Assembly (NCBI GenBank): GCA_902363445.1
Contig: CABJAB010000007.1
Location: 62,001 to 126,000, forward strand
Length of the DNA: 64,000 nucleotides
Origin: Lachnospiraceae bacterium
Lineage (GTDB): Bacteria; Bacillota; Clostridia; Lachnospirales; Lachnospiraceae
Reading direction: 5' to 3'
Positions 33,341-43,403 of the stretch are shown here, in pieces. The notes beneath the pieces were generated by a model, which did not search any database, was not told the DNA's origin, and saw only the letters and a list, made by a program, of their open reading frames with translations. How positions within the stretch are numbered: the stretch's first letter is position 1; every line of letters starts with the position of its first letter. The position numbers were made by a program, and so were the translations under genes.

Positions 33341-34498
33341 CTAAATGGTTACGCTGCTGTGGAGAGGCTTGTCGTCGAAGCCAATGAGCCAGGTGAGCAC
33401 AAAGGTAGTCACAAAGGTCACTGCGACGGTCAGAAGCGCGTACACAAAGGTTCCGCTCAAGAATATGGGCAGGGTGATCAGGCAGGGAGACGCATAGGCA
33501 ACGGATTTCACGTCGGTGATGCCTGCGAAAGCGCCTCCGGCGGCGGCTCCTATGATACTCGCTATGTACGGCCGTTTTAAGGGAAGAAGGACTCCGTAGA
33601 TGGACGGTTCTGTTACCCCCATGTAGGCGACGATCGAGGTCTGAAGGGAAAGACTTTTGTTTTCACGTACCTTCGATTTTACGAATACTGCGAGGGCCGC
33701 GGAAGCCATGGCGACATTGGCGGCGAGGAAGGCCGGACGGCTGAACGGGTCAAAGCCGGTCGCTGTAATAGAGGAGAGGGCCAGCGGCAGGAAACAGAGC
33801 CCAAAGCCGGCCGTGACCAGGAACGGCGTCATGGCCGCCAGCAGAGCTACCGCCGGCCAGCCTATTTTTTCATGGATGAAGTTCAGGCCGTTGCTCAGGC
33901 CGTCCCCGATGAACATCCCGGCGGGACCCAGCACAATCAGGATGAGCGGAGCCATGAGAAGTGTGGTCAGCAGCGGTACGGCGAAAAAGGCGATGATACC
34001 GGGGACCCATCTGCGCAGAAGCTTTTCCACAAAAGCCACGGACCATCCGATTACAATAGCGGGAACTACGGTCGAACTGTAGGACATCATTGTAATGGGG
34101 AGTGAAAGAAAGGTAAGGGAGCCGCCTTCTTTGAAGACGGAGATAAAATCCGGATGCAGGAGGATCGCGGTCAGGAACAGCGCCAGATACGGATCGCCGC
34201 CGAACCGCTTAGCCGTGGAGTGAGCTAAGAGCAGAGGAAGAAAATAAAATCCGGCGCTGGATACAAAGGACAAGACATAATAAGTATTACTCTCCGCGTT
34301 TAGAAGGTTTAAAGCGGAAAGCAGCAGCATCAGCGCTTTTAGGATACCGGCAGCTGTGATGACCGGAAGCGTGGGGACAAAAATACCGGAAATGGTGTCC
34401 ACCACCCGGTCCATCCTGGTTTTCTTCACGGTGCTGCCTGTCTCAGTTTTTCCATTGTCTGTGCTTTTCTTCATTACTGCCCGGTCTTGCTTTTCCAT
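33341..34498 (-). CDS. Stand-alone PTS IIC permease (glucose/beta-glucoside class)
   Basis: A 385-aa membrane permease of the glucose-glucoside PTS family. About ten membrane segments are visible, with the signature GVTEPSIYGVLLPLKRPYI near residue 300. The normal IIB cysteine domain before it and IIA histidine domain after it are both absent, and no IIA/IIB gene is nearby. It must therefore borrow these partners, or act as a non-phosphorylating carrier. The N-terminus (first about 28 residues) is polar and charged. GGGGG precedes the start. Confidence 0.88.
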   Translation of the reverse strand: MEKQDRAVMKKSTDNGKTETGSTVKKTRMDRVVDTISGIFVPTLPVITAAGILKALMLLLSALNLLNAESNTYYVLSFVSSAGFYFLPLLLAHSTAKRFGGDPYLALFLTAILLHPDFISVFKEGGSLTFLSLPITMMSYSSTVVPAIVIGWSVAFVEKLLRRWVPGIIAFFAVPLLTTLLMAPLILIVLGPAGMFIGDGLSNGLNFIHEKIGWPAVALLAAMTPFLVTAGFGLCFLPLALSSITATGFDPFSRPAFLAANVAMASAALAVFVKSKVRENKSLSLQTSIVAYMGVTEPSIYGVLLPLKRPYIASIIGAAAGGAFAGITDVKSVAYASPCLITLPIFLSGTFVYALLTVAVTFVTTFVLTWLIGFDDKPLHSSVTI

Positions 34499-34539
34499 GA
34501 CGCTGCCCCCTATTGTATCAGAATAGTCATAATGTATAA

Positions 34540-34580
34540 AATATAAAAAGCGGCGCGGCAGGCTTAGCCTGCGGGCCGCT
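34540..34580 (-). terminator. Terminator downstream of the YbjQ-domain gene
   Basis: On the minus strand, AGCGGC/GCCGCT outer and GCAGGC/GCCTGC inner stems (one mismatch between) followed by TTTTTATATTTTAT. It lies about 140 nt past the stop codon, upstream of the IIC gene. Confidence 0.75.
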
Positions 34581-34720
34581 ATTATTATAAATCCATAAGG
34601 GGGAAAAAGAAAGAGGATAGGAGGAGGAGTTTAAAAATAATTTTAATATTTTGAAATATGGTATTTGAAAGGGGGGAAGAATAATCTTTATCAGTTGATT
34701 TAGATTTAATTGGAGTTACT

Positions 34721-35698
34721 TTATAAATTATTTGTTTCAAGATAGTTTCGAATGCGCTTGAGTGCCGAGCTTCTCATACTGCCGTATATACCTTCCATAC
34801 TACTAATTTCCTGTATTTCAGAAAGAAAATGGGAATCTAACACACCACCGTTATTTTCATTATATTTTACCAAATAGTCGAAAATTTCTCGTGTAGAGTT
34901 TAGACCTTCCATAACAGTAATCAGATTTTCTGCAGACATCATAGATACCTTGAATTCATCAGTCTCAGACACTACTGCGGGTGAAAAGAGTTTTGTATCG
35001 CGCACCTCAACAATGGCGCTATCATTGACATATTTCCTGACTGTGAGGTCCCATGATTTAATGATTGGCATAATGTTACCAGGGATAATTAACTCAATTT
35101 CTGCGCTTGTTGAACGGCAGAAGGACTTGTTTTCAAAGCCATAGAACGGGAGATTTTTATATATGTAATTATCGCCGAATATTGATGTGGCGCAAAGGTC
35201 TGCCATAACGCCAAATATTTTGCATGGTTCAGTCAAGGATATGTTTAGGGATGCTGAGCTTGAGCCAGTCATTTTAATTGATGAAGGGCTAAAGGGAGTT
35301 TCTAAATTGGTTCGATTAATAAAAAATTCTTTTAATGAGTCTTTTTCCAATCTTGAATCGGATAGGTCCTGTATTTTCTTGATTTTGACGGCAGTTCCAT
35401 TTGCTATTACACCCATAATGTCAGAAGAAAATGAGGTATAGTCTATGTCAAGTCCGATTATGGCGTCACCGCCTGCAAATTGTACACGATAATATAATTC
35501 ATCAAGAGCGTGCTGCTTAGCTTGTCTAAGCTTATCAGAATACTTACTGCTGTTCGTACCTAAAAAGTCAGCAAAGCTGGCACCCAAAGAACTGAGAAAC
35601 CCGGTTCCTAAAGCGCATTCACCAGTGTATATGCCAAGATAGTCAGTAATAATATAACTTTCAAAATTATAACCTGATGTTGTAAGTAGTTTAGACAT
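34721..35698 (-). CDS. YbjQ-domain (UPF0145-like) protein
   Basis: A 325-aa cytoplasmic protein. The first about 110 residues match the YbjQ/heavy-metal-binding fold: LLTTSGYNFESYIITDYLGIYTGE, then a helix RQAKQHALDELYYRV and the characteristic GGDAIIGLDIDYT strand. The following about 210 residues are not recognised (predicted alpha/beta with SSSA and NNGG turns). Base composition is clearly lower in GC than the neighbours and codon choice is different, suggesting acquisition. The ATG at 35698 has GGAGGGGAT upstream. Function unknown. Confidence 0.8.
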   Translation of the reverse strand: MSKLLTTSGYNFESYIITDYLGIYTGECALGTGFLSSLGASFADFLGTNSSKYSDKLRQAKQHALDELYYRVQFAGGDAIIGLDIDYTSFSSDIMGVIANGTAVKIKKIQDLSDSRLEKDSLKEFFINRTNLETPFSPSSIKMTGSSSASLNISLTEPCKIFGVMADLCATSIFGDNYIYKNLPFYGFENKSFCRSTSAEIELIIPGNIMPIIKSWDLTVRKYVNDSAIVEVRDTKLFSPAVVSETDEFKVSMMSAENLITVMEGLNSTREIFDYLVKYNENNGGVLDSHFLSEIQEISSMEGIYGSMRSSALKRIRNYLETNNL

Positions 35699-35901
35699 TT
35701 GGTTATCCCCTCCCATATTTTAATATTATATCATCTTGCGCTCATCAGCGACAGTACGAAATTAATTATATAGTTTTGACTCTTTTAGACAGTCAGAATA
35801 AAAACTGTATTAAGAAATTTTTAAGTTTACAAACCATATGGAATGTGTTATAAATCAGGCTATACAGCATATGTTATCAATGAGATTACCAGGAGACGGA
35901 T

Positions 35902-37503
35902 ATGGAATTAACCTTTGGCGAACAGATTAAGATCATACTGAAAAGAAAAAATATGACTATCCGGCAGCTGGCGGAGACGATTGAAGAGCAGACTGGCCGG
36001 CCCATGTCCAGACAGAACCTGACACAGAAGCTGAACCGGGACAATTTCCAGGAGCAGGATATGAGGGAGATCGCTCAGGCCCTGGGATGCGTGATTCAGA
36101 TTTCCGTGATAGATCCGATGGAGGCAACAGTTGCGTCACTGCAGTCCATGATGCAGCCGGTAAACGAGCGGGACATGCTCCAAGAAGGAAGCGCCGGAGC
36201 GGAAGCAATACTTCAAAATCCCATTTTATCGGAGGCAGAAGGCGGCGGTGAGTCCGTCGAAGCGGAAAGCGGAGCTGCCGTGGGAGAGAGTGCAGAGGGA
36301 GAGGCAGTTGATTCAGATGTGCTCAGAGAGATTGAAATGGCATTGATGGAGTCCATCCAAAAAGAGCTTTATCCAGTAAAAGACGAAGAGACCACCAGGG
36401 TAAATCAGGAATGGCAGGAGCAGGCCAATTCTCATTGGAGCAGAAAACAAAAGGAGCTGGAGGAACAGACTTCCCTGGATATGGAGGAAACCGAACAGAC
36501 GGAACAGGTAAGGAGCGTTCCAGAAGAGATAGACACAGCCGCGGTTTCTGCCGTATCACCAGAGCCGGAAATGCAGACGGTTGAAATAGCTGCGGAAGGA
36601 AACGAAATTCTAGAAGAACCGGCGGCCCCGGAAAATGACGCGGACGAGGAAGATGTACTTGCATGGGCGCAGAAAAAGCCTGCGAAATGGCCCCGGCTGA
36701 TCGTGCCGGGAGAGTCAGAGGAGGAGCATCAGCAGTCAGAAACATCTGTTTATGCAGAGGATGAGCCGGAATTCGTGGAAACGGAGGACGATCTGGACGG
36801 GCTGGAATTCATTGAAATGGAAGAGCTGGAGGGCGGAGATATATCGGCGGTCTCCGGTCCTTATACCCTGAAGAGAGAGCAGGGGGAGCAGGATCCTGGA
36901 GAAGAAGCCCAGCGGGACGGCGCAGCACAGGAGGAACTGCTGGCAGACATATCCGGAAAGGGTGTGTCTTATGTCTCTGCGCCGTACGTTATACCGAGAG
37001 CGCCGGAATCAGAAGAACCTGCCGCGGAGAACGGAGACGCCGGCATGTATTTTGAGATTCCTTTGGAGGAGATACCGGAACCGTCCATTGACGACAGAGA
37101 GGAGACCGTACAGGAATACGGAGGCCAGCCGGAGGAGCCAGATCTGGAGGAAAAGATTGCGTCTTGGGATGCCGCCGTGAAGCGGAGGCTGGAGAGGCCG
37201 ATCCTTATGTCGGCGGAAGAACGGCGGGCCAGGAAAGCGGCAAAAGAGGCGAAATCGGCCGGGACGGAGGACGCTGCGGATGGGACCTTGAAGACGAGAG
37301 TTCCCGATATCAATCCGGTCACCGGGAAAGAATATGAGACGAATACGGTAAAACATCATCCAACCAAACCAGATATGCTCCTGGTGTATGATCAGGATGA
37401 ACATATGTGGATAGAGCAGGCAGAGCATGCGTTTACTAACTTCCAGATCAGAAAACGCGCGATGCTGGGACGAGATTACGAGCCGCCGCTTTATCTGGAC
37501 TGA
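35902..37503 (+). CDS. HTH-domain protein with long acidic linker
   Basis: 533 aa. Residues 1-65 form an XRE-like helix-turn-helix (FGEQIKIILKRKNMTIRQLAETIEE, SRQNLTQKLNRDNF, IAQALGC). Residues about 75-450 are highly acidic, Glu/Ala/Pro-rich and probably disordered. The final about 50 residues look conserved (TVKHHPTKPDMLLVYDQDEHMWIEQAEHAFTNF). There is no membrane segment. I do not recognise the C-terminal part; the architecture occurs in clostridial proteins of unknown function. GGAGACGGAT precedes the start. Confidence 0.7.
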   Translation: MELTFGEQIKIILKRKNMTIRQLAETIEEQTGRPMSRQNLTQKLNRDNFQEQDMREIAQALGCVIQISVIDPMEATVASLQSMMQPVNERDMLQEGSAGAEAILQNPILSEAEGGGESVEAESGAAVGESAEGEAVDSDVLREIEMALMESIQKELYPVKDEETTRVNQEWQEQANSHWSRKQKELEEQTSLDMEETEQTEQVRSVPEEIDTAAVSAVSPEPEMQTVEIAAEGNEILEEPAAPENDADEEDVLAWAQKKPAKWPRLIVPGESEEEHQQSETSVYAEDEPEFVETEDDLDGLEFIEMEELEGGDISAVSGPYTLKREQGEQDPGEEAQRDGAAQEELLADISGKGVSYVSAPYVIPRAPESEEPAAENGDAGMYFEIPLEEIPEPSIDDREETVQEYGGQPEEPDLEEKIASWDAAVKRRLERPILMSAEERRARKAAKEAKSAGTEDAADGTLKTRVPDINPVTGKEYETNTVKHHPTKPDMLLVYDQDEHMWIEQAEHAFTNFQIRKRAMLGRDYEPPLYLD

Positions 37504-37537
37504 TGGAATGAATATCTGGCTGATAACGTGATTTTTG

Positions 37538-37574
37538 AAGCTGCTGTACCAATTTATTGGCGCGGCAGCTTTTT
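37538..37574 (+). terminator. Terminator after the acidic HTH gene
   Basis: AAGCTGC/GCAGCTT stem with an inner CCAA/TTGG, followed by TTTT. It lies 35 nt past the stop codon. Confidence 0.7.
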
Positions 37575-37671
37575 CATTTCATAGGAAAGTGCATTTTATG
37601 GAATAAAAAGCCCTTCGGGCAGGATGCACACAATGTTCTTCACTCGATGGAATGCCAAAAGATATTTATGA

Positions 37672-37720
37672 TTGACAAACTGATTAGTTACGCATACAAT
37701 ATAAATGAACACGTTCATTT
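37672..37720 (+). promoter_or_regulatory. TetR promoter with overlapping perfect operator
   Basis: TTGACA (37672-37677), 17-nt spacer, TACAAT (37695-37700), then the palindrome AAATGAAC-AC-GTTCATTT (37703-37720). The operator covers the transcription start and lies 24 nt before the TetR ATG, a textbook autorepression layout. Confidence 0.88.
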
Positions 37721-37744
37721 AAGATAAAGAGAAGGACACAGCCA

Positions 37745-38293
37745 ATGAGAAGGAAAGATGATACCTTACGCGATACACTTCTTTGTTGTGCCCGCGAAAC
37801 AGCGGACCGGGAAGGAATTGACGCGGTCAACATCCGTTCCATCGCACAGAAGGCAGGAGTAGCGGCCGGCACGGTTTATAACTATTTTTCCAATAAGGAT
37901 GAAATTTTGCTGGAGCTGACGGAGGAATATTGGAGACGGACATTGCTGGATATGAGGACTGCGGTGACGTCCGGTTCTTTCTGCGGGCAATTGGAAAAAA
38001 TCTTTGCTTTTCTCAGAGAAAGGATAGATTCCTCAGCCGGTAAACTCATGGGCAGCCTTGGAAATGTGGAAACAGCGGGCCATGAACGTATGGCGTCAAT
38101 GCAGGCGTCTTTTGAGAAGAGTCTCATGGAACGTATGGCGAAGGACACGCGGATTCGCGGTGATGTGTGGGATGAAGTGTTTACCAGAGAGCAATTCGCC
38201 CGTTTTATTGTCATGAACATGACAATGCTGCTGAAAACGAGAGCATCGGATATCCGCTTTTTGACTGCGGTCATAGAACGGACCATTTATTAA
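37745..38293 (+). CDS. TetR/AcrR-family repressor
   Basis: 182 aa. The N-terminal HTH spans about residues 10-55 (VNIRSIAQKAGVAAGTVYNYFSNKDEILLEL). The rest is a helical ligand-binding domain with no assignable ligand. It probably represses itself and the membrane-protein gene 18 nt downstream through the palindrome at 37703-37720. GAAGGA precedes the ATG. Confidence 0.93.
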   Translation: MRRKDDTLRDTLLCCARETADREGIDAVNIRSIAQKAGVAAGTVYNYFSNKDEILLELTEEYWRRTLLDMRTAVTSGSFCGQLEKIFAFLRERIDSSAGKLMGSLGNVETAGHERMASMQASFEKSLMERMAKDTRIRGDVWDEVFTREQFARFIVMNMTMLLKTRASDIRFLTAVIERTIY

Positions 38294-38311
38294 AGGAGAG
38301 GAAAGACAATT

Positions 38312-38977
38312 ATGGCACAAGCTATAGCTGAAACGGTTTTTGATGTTTTGTATCTTTGTTTTGCGATATTCGCGGGACTTACCATGCTGCTGAGAGGACG
38401 TGATCCCCTCGTAAAAAAAGCAGGGCTGATGGCTGCGCTGCTGGGTGCAGGCGATTCCTTCCATCTGGTCCCGCGTGCCTATGCGCTGTGGACGGCCGGA
38501 CTGGAGGCCAACGCGCCGGCATTGGGGGTTGGGAAGTTTGTCACTTCTATCACGATGACCGTCTTCTATTTGATATTGTATTATATCTGGTGTGACCGTT
38601 ATCGGGTCAGGGACAGGAAAGCTCTTACGGGAACCATGTGGCTGCTTTCCATCGTGCGTGTCGTGCTTTGCTTGTTCCCCCAAAACCAGTGGCTTGTATA
38701 CCGTCAGCCGCTCCTGTTTGGAATTTTACGAAATATTCCCTTTGCGGTCATGGGCGTCATCATTATCGTTATTTTTGCAAGAGAGGCGAAAAAAGCGAAT
38801 GACGATGTTTTCCGGTTCATGCCTTTAGCCGTTACTCTTTCCTTTGGTTTTTATCTGCCGGTCGTTTTATTCAGCGGCACGGCTCCGATCGTCGGCGTAT
38901 TGATGATCCCAAAGACTTTGGCTTATGTGTGGATTGTCCTGATGGGATGGCGGCTGTATAAACAATCACAAAAATAA
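38312..38977 (+). CDS. TetR-linked polytopic membrane protein
   Basis: Hypothetical 221-aa protein with about seven membrane helices. A short loop GRDPLVKKAGL and a conserved-looking GDSFHLVPRAYALW lie between the first helices. No transporter family is recognised. It overlaps the TetR transcript with 18 nt spacing, so it is the probable regulated target. Possible roles are small-molecule efflux or membrane stress response, unsupported by motifs. Confidence 0.78.
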   Translation: MAQAIAETVFDVLYLCFAIFAGLTMLLRGRDPLVKKAGLMAALLGAGDSFHLVPRAYALWTAGLEANAPALGVGKFVTSITMTVFYLILYYIWCDRYRVRDRKALTGTMWLLSIVRVVLCLFPQNQWLVYRQPLLFGILRNIPFAVMGVIIIVIFAREAKKANDDVFRFMPLAVTLSFGFYLPVVLFSGTAPIVGVLMIPKTLAYVWIVLMGWRLYKQSQK

Positions 38978-38990
38978 TCATTTTTTTAAG

Positions 38991-39635
38991 TTAAGCGCCG
39001 CTGGATGCGGTGCTTTTCTTTTTATCCGCCTGACGTTTGATCACCTTCAGACGGGTGAACTCCTCGCGCTCCTTTTCCTCCAGGGCGTTCTGGATGTTGT
39101 GGACTAGAGCCTCATATTTGGGTATCGTGATATTTTTCAGGGCATTTGCCCGTTTCTGGGTCTTTTTAATGTTGAAAGAAAGCCGGTATGCGGAGTTCTC
39201 CACAGTGGTCAGGCGAAGGGTCAGCTCCTTCACCTTTTCAAACTGCATCCTGGCATCGTCCAGGAACTGGTTGGTGCTGTGAAAGGAATAGGCGAGGGAG
39301 GGGGACCGTTTTTCAAATTCCACAAGAGGGATCTCCGTACCCATGATGCTCCGGGTCTTTACCCGGACAGAGTCCTCCAGGGGAATCGCGGCGCTGGCCT
39401 CCCGGACCCGGTTCATGCCCATTTCCAGGATGGCACGCTGCAGAGAAGCATAGGCCTCCGTAAAGGTTTTATCTATCTCACTTTGAATGGAACTTGCCTT
39501 TTCAATGAGCTGCATCAGCTCACGGATCAGAATGTTCCTTTTTTTGTCCATCAGCTCATAGCCCTGTTTGGACAGGGCCAGAGAATTCTTTATGATGATC
39601 AGGTTGCCTTTTGTTGCACATGTATTCAGATCCAT
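38991..39635 (-). CDS. atpD: V-type ATPase subunit D
   Basis: Central-stalk rotor subunit of the V/A-type ATPase, 214 aa, mostly long helices (ALSKQGYELMDKKRNILIREL near the N-terminus and KKTQKRANALKN near residue 160), the normal antiparallel coiled coil. It lies 4 nt after subunit B and ends the nine-gene operon. A terminator is not obvious: the gene runs convergent with the 38.3-kb membrane-protein gene, 13 nt apart. Confidence 0.93.
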   Translation of the reverse strand: MDLNTCATKGNLIIIKNSLALSKQGYELMDKKRNILIRELMQLIEKASSIQSEIDKTFTEAYASLQRAILEMGMNRVREASAAIPLEDSVRVKTRSIMGTEIPLVEFEKRSPSLAYSFHSTNQFLDDARMQFEKVKELTLRLTTVENSAYRLSFNIKKTQKRANALKNITIPKYEALVHNIQNALEEKEREEFTRLKVIKRQADKKKSTASSGA

Positions 39636-39639
39636 AAAA

Positions 39640-41028
39640 TCACCTGCCGTCTTGATGGAGATCGTAATACTTATCCAGGAGCTTGGTATCTACACGGTCC
39701 AGCTCCGCCTTCGGTAAGATGCGGAGAAGCTTCCATCCCAGATCCAAGGTTTCCTCAATGGTCCGGTTTTCTTCTTCTCCCTGTCCTACAAACTGCCCTT
39801 CGAACTGCCGTCCGAATTCCAGATACTTTTTATCAATGGGTGATAACTCATCCTCACCGATCACGGATGCCAGAGCTCTGGCGTCCGAGACCTTGGCGTA
39901 AGCAGAGAAAAGCTGGTTGGCAAGATCCTGGTGGTCCTCACGGGTGTAGCCCGCGCCGATTCCGTCCTTCATCAGACGGGACAGGGACGGAAGTACACTG
40001 ATGGGAGGATAGACTGACTGTCCATGGAGATAACGGTCCAATACGATCTGTCCTTCGGTGATGTATCCGGTCAAGTCGGGAATCGGATGAGTGATATCGT
40101 CGTTCGGCATGGTAAGAATGGGAATCTGGGTGACGGAGCCGTCCACGCCGGCTACAATTCCGGCCCTTTCATAAATAGAGGCCAGATCGCTGTACAGATA
40201 TCCGGGAAATCCTTTTCTGGAAGGAATCTCGCCCTTGGATGAAGAAACCTCCCGGAGCGCTTCCGCATAGGAAGTCATATCCGTCAGAATGACCAGGATG
40301 TGCATATTCAGTTCAAATGCCAGGTATTCTGCGGTGGTCAGAGCCACCTTGGGAGTGATGAGGCGTTCCACTACAGGATCGTTCGCCAGGTTCAAAAACG
40401 TCACTACGTGGTCTGAAACGCCGCTCTCCTCAAAGGTCCTGGTGAAGAACTGGGACACGTCATGGGTGACGCCCATGGCCGCGAAGACAATGGCGAAGTT
40501 TTCGTCGGAGCCTTCACCCAGAGAAGCCTGCCTTACGATCTGGGCGGCCAGCCTGTCATGAGGGAGGCCGTTTCCTGAGAATATGGGCAGCTTCTGGCCG
40601 CGGATCAGGGTGGTCAGACAGTCGATGGCCGAAATACCAGTCCGGATATAGTTTCTGGGGTATTCGCGGGTGACGGGATTCAGAGGAAGGCCGTTCACAT
40701 TTCTTCTCAGATCGCTGTGGATTTCCTCCAGCCCGTCCACGGGTTTTCCGATTCCATTGAAGGTACGGCCGAGCATCTTAGGGGAGAGCCCGATCTCCAT
40801 GGGATGGCCGGTCAGCACCGTGTGAGTATTATTCAGGGATACGTTTTCCATGCCTTCAAAAACCTGGATGATGGCCTTGTCTCCGTAAAGTTCGATGATA
40901 CGTCCGATCTTCTTATCCTTTCCGTTTACGGTGATCTCTACGATCTCTTCAAAGGAAGCGTCTTCGACGCCCTCCAGAACGACCAGGGGGCCATTGATCT
41001 CACTTAAACCTAAATATTCAATTGACAT
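39640..41028 (-). CDS. atpB: V-type ATPase subunit B
   Basis: Non-catalytic nucleotide-binding subunit of the V1 hexamer, 462 aa. Landmarks are [10 protein letters not shown], the degenerate P-loop [14 protein letters not shown], and [19 protein letters not shown] near the C-terminus. I chose the ATG at 41028 because GGAGG lies upstream and the extra 35 codons of the open frame lie outside the family. It is 13 nt after subunit A. Confidence 0.95.
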   Translation of the reverse strand: MSIEYLGLSEINGPLVVLEGVEDASFEEIVEITVNGKDKKIGRIIELYGDKAIIQVFEGMENVSLNNTHTVLTGHPMEIGLSPKMLGRTFNGIGKPVDGLEEIHSDLRRNVNGLPLNPVTREYPRNYIRTGISAIDCLTTLIRGQKLPIFSGNGLPHDRLAAQIVRQASLGEGSDENFAIVFAAMGVTHDVSQFFTRTFEESGVSDHVVTFLNLANDPVVERLITPKVALTTAEYLAFELNMHILVILTDMTSYAEALREVSSSKGEIPSRKGFPGYLYSDLASIYERAGIVAGVDGSVTQIPILTMPNDDITHPIPDLTGYITEGQIVLDRYLHGQSVYPPISVLPSLSRLMKDGIGAGYTREDHQDLANQLFSAYAKVSDARALASVIGEDELSPIDKKYLEFGRQFEGQFVGQGEEENRTIEETLDLGWKLLRILPKAELDRVDTKLLDKYYDLHQDGR

Positions 41029-41041
41029 ATCCTCTGCCTCC

Positions 41042-42808
41042 TTATGCGTTCTTTTCCATGATGCGGTCATAAAACTGATCGATGGCTTTCTTGTAATCAT
41101 CGAACAGCTCAAGCTTGCCGTTGGGCACATCATATTTAATGGCGATTATTTTTTCAAAAATGTCTTCGGTCTTCAGGATGGAGACCGGCATGTTCATGGA
41201 GATCAGGGATTTGCACCGGGAATACAGGTACAAAATGGTCTCCATCATTTTAAACTGCTTTTGCAGAGGGACACAGGTGTCCTCTTGGTGGAACGCGTTC
41301 TGCTGTAAAAATCCAAGACGGATGACCCGGGAGATTTCCATGACCAGCTTCTGGTCGTCCGGAAGAACGTCGCTGCCGATCAGCTTGACGATTTCCATAA
41401 GGCTGCTTTCCTGGTTTAAAAGGGAAACGATCTGATTCCGGTAATTGATAAAGTTCTTATCCACGTTCTTAGTGTACCAGGCGCTCAGATCGGTCATGTA
41501 TTCGCTGTAGCTGGTCAGCCAGTGGATGGCAGGAAAATGTCTCGCGTAAGCAAGTGATTTATCCAGACCCCAGAAGCAGCGGACGAACCGCTTGGTATTC
41601 TGCGTGACGGGTTCGGAGAAATCGCCGCCCTGGGGAGAAACGGCGCCTATGATGGAGACGGACCCCTCATTTCCATTAAGAGTCTGCATGATGCCGGCCC
41701 GCTCATAAAAGGCGGACAGCCTGGAAGCCAGGTAAGCCGGGAAACCTTCTTCAGCGGGCATTTCCTCCAGACGGCCGGACAGCTCTCGGAGAGCCTCTGC
41801 CCAACGGGAAGTGGAATCGGCCATGATAGCCACATGATATCCCATATCCCGATAGTATTCTGCAAGTGTCACGCCAGTATAGATACTTGCTTCACGGGCG
41901 GCAACGGGCATGTTGGAAGTGTTGGCGATCAAAGCGGTCCTGGCCATCAGGGGCTGGCCCGTCTTGGGATCCGTCAGCTTTGAGAAATCTTCCAGGACCT
42001 GAGTCATTTCGTTTCCACGTTCTCCGCATCCGATATAAATGATGATATTGGCGTCAGACCATTTCGCGATCTGGTGCTGGGTCATGGTCTTTCCGGTGCC
42101 GAAGCCCCCGGGTATAGCCGCCGTGCCGCCCTTGGCGATGGGAAACAGAGTATCCAGGATCCTCTGGCCCGTTACTAGCGGCATGGTACAAGGATAGCGC
42201 TTCGCCGTAGGGCGGGGAACCCGGATGGGCCATTTCTGAGTCATGGTCAGATTTTTCTGAGTGCCGTCAGGGCAGCTGAGAGTGACCAGGACATCATTGA
42301 TCGTATAATTTCCGTCCGGCACCACGGAGATGACCTGGCCGGAAACATCCGGAGGCGCCATGACCTTGTGGATGATGGAGGGAGTCTCAGGCACTTCGGC
42401 GATAATGGTGCCGCCGTATACCTGTTCTCCTTCCTTTACGGTGATGTGAGTGCTCCAGAGCTTTTCTGTGTCCAGGGCGTCCACATTGACGCCGCGGCCG
42501 ATATAAGCGCCGGAGCGTTTGGCGATCTGGCCGAGAGGCCGTTCGATGCCGTCAAAGATGTTGTTCAGGATGCCGGGCGCCAGCGTGACAGACAGAGAAG
42601 CGCCGGAGCCTTCCACCAGTTCGCCTGGGCGGAGGCCGGTGGTCTCTTCAAATACCTGGATGGTCGTGGTGTCGGAGGTGAGGCGTATGACTTCGCCCAC
42701 CAGGCGTTCCTTCCCCACGTATACCATCTCAGACATGGCAAATCCGGGGCTGCCCTTCAGATAAATAACTGGGCCGTTAATTCCATGGATGGTGCCGGTC
42801 TTATTCAT
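41042..42808 (-). CDS. atpA: V-type ATPase catalytic subunit A
   Basis: Catalytic subunit, 588 aa, with the P-loop [13 protein letters not shown] (around residue 233), the A-subunit-specific insert [11 protein letters not shown], and GERGNEM and SRWAEALRE. It hydrolyses or makes ATP, coupled to ion movement through the V0 sector. The ATG at 42808 is chosen; it overlaps the stop of subunit E by 8 nt, implying coupling. Confidence 0.96.
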   Translation of the reverse strand: MNKTGTIHGINGPVIYLKGSPGFAMSEMVYVGKERLVGEVIRLTSDTTTIQVFEETTGLRPGELVEGSGASLSVTLAPGILNNIFDGIERPLGQIAKRSGAYIGRGVNVDALDTEKLWSTHITVKEGEQVYGGTIIAEVPETPSIIHKVMAPPDVSGQVISVVPDGNYTINDVLVTLSCPDGTQKNLTMTQKWPIRVPRPTAKRYPCTMPLVTGQRILDTLFPIAKGGTAAIPGGFGTGKTMTQHQIAKWSDANIIIYIGCGERGNEMTQVLEDFSKLTDPKTGQPLMARTALIANTSNMPVAAREASIYTGVTLAEYYRDMGYHVAIMADSTSRWAEALRELSGRLEEMPAEEGFPAYLASRLSAFYERAGIMQTLNGNEGSVSIIGAVSPQGGDFSEPVTQNTKRFVRCFWGLDKSLAYARHFPAIHWLTSYSEYMTDLSAWYTKNVDKNFINYRNQIVSLLNQESSLMEIVKLIGSDVLPDDQKLVMEISRVIRLGFLQQNAFHQEDTCVPLQKQFKMMETILYLYSRCKSLISMNMPVSILKTEDIFEKIIAIKYDVPNGKLELFDDYKKAIDQFYDRIMEKNA

Positions 42809-43397
42809 GGGATATCCCTCCTTCAAATGAGAAATTCTCCTTTTCTTTTTCCAATAAGGTTCTGAAGGAGTAATCAAGCAGTATGCGGCGGTCCGGCAGG
42901 ACTGCGCGGATCCCGCCCCCAAAGAGTTCCTGGCTCATGGTCAGATGCACGCCGGTGGCGGCCTCCAGGGCGCGGCTCCTATGGGAATCGGCAGGATCGA
43001 TATAGACGATCAGGTTCTGGTCACCCGCGTATTCTTTGGCGCGGCTGATCTTCCGAATCAGAAAATCTTCATATTCCTGGGTATCCATAAATCGTTCCAG
43101 CGCGCCGGAAACCTCCGAGAAGAGCTGCGCTCTCAGGTCGGCCTCCACCTGGCTCAGTTTCCGCTTGATGTCCATCTGTGCCTGGAACAATTCTTTGTTG
43201 GCTTCCCGTTTCAGCTGTTCCGTCTCCGTCCGGATCTGGGCTTCCGCCTGGGCGCTGACGTCTGCAACGTGCTCTTCATATATTTTATCTAAAGCGTCCG
43301 CGTAATCATGGAAAATGGCGTTCCCTCGGGCACGGGCATCCTCCATGGAGCGGTTCCTGAACTGTTGTAGCTTTTCTTCCGTCGTCAAGTCGTTCAC
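42801..43397 (-). CDS. atpE: V-type ATPase subunit E
   Basis: Peripheral-stalk subunit, 198 aa. A long N-terminal charged helix (residues about 1-100, QFRNRSMEDARARGNAIFHDYADAL) precedes a mixed alpha/beta domain. It partners subunit G/H. It follows subunit F by 6 nt. Confidence 0.88.
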   Translation of the reverse strand: MNDLTTEEKLQQFRNRSMEDARARGNAIFHDYADALDKIYEEHVADVSAQAEAQIRTETEQLKREANKELFQAQMDIKRKLSQVEADLRAQLFSEVSGALERFMDTQEYEDFLIRKISRAKEYAGDQNLIVYIDPADSHRSRALEAATGVHLTMSQELFGGGIRAVLPDRRILLDYSFRTLLEKEKENFSFEGGISHE

Positions 43398-43403
43398 CCC
43401 TCT

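Noticed and set aside
37607..37625. GCCCTTCGGGC mini-hairpin after the acidic HTH gene
   Set aside because: Only four base pairs with no T-tract; the stronger terminator is already at 37538.
41029..41133. Upstream extension of V-ATPase subunit B
   Set aside because: Lies in the 3' end of the subunit A gene and lacks family similarity; the ATG at 41028 has GGAGG.
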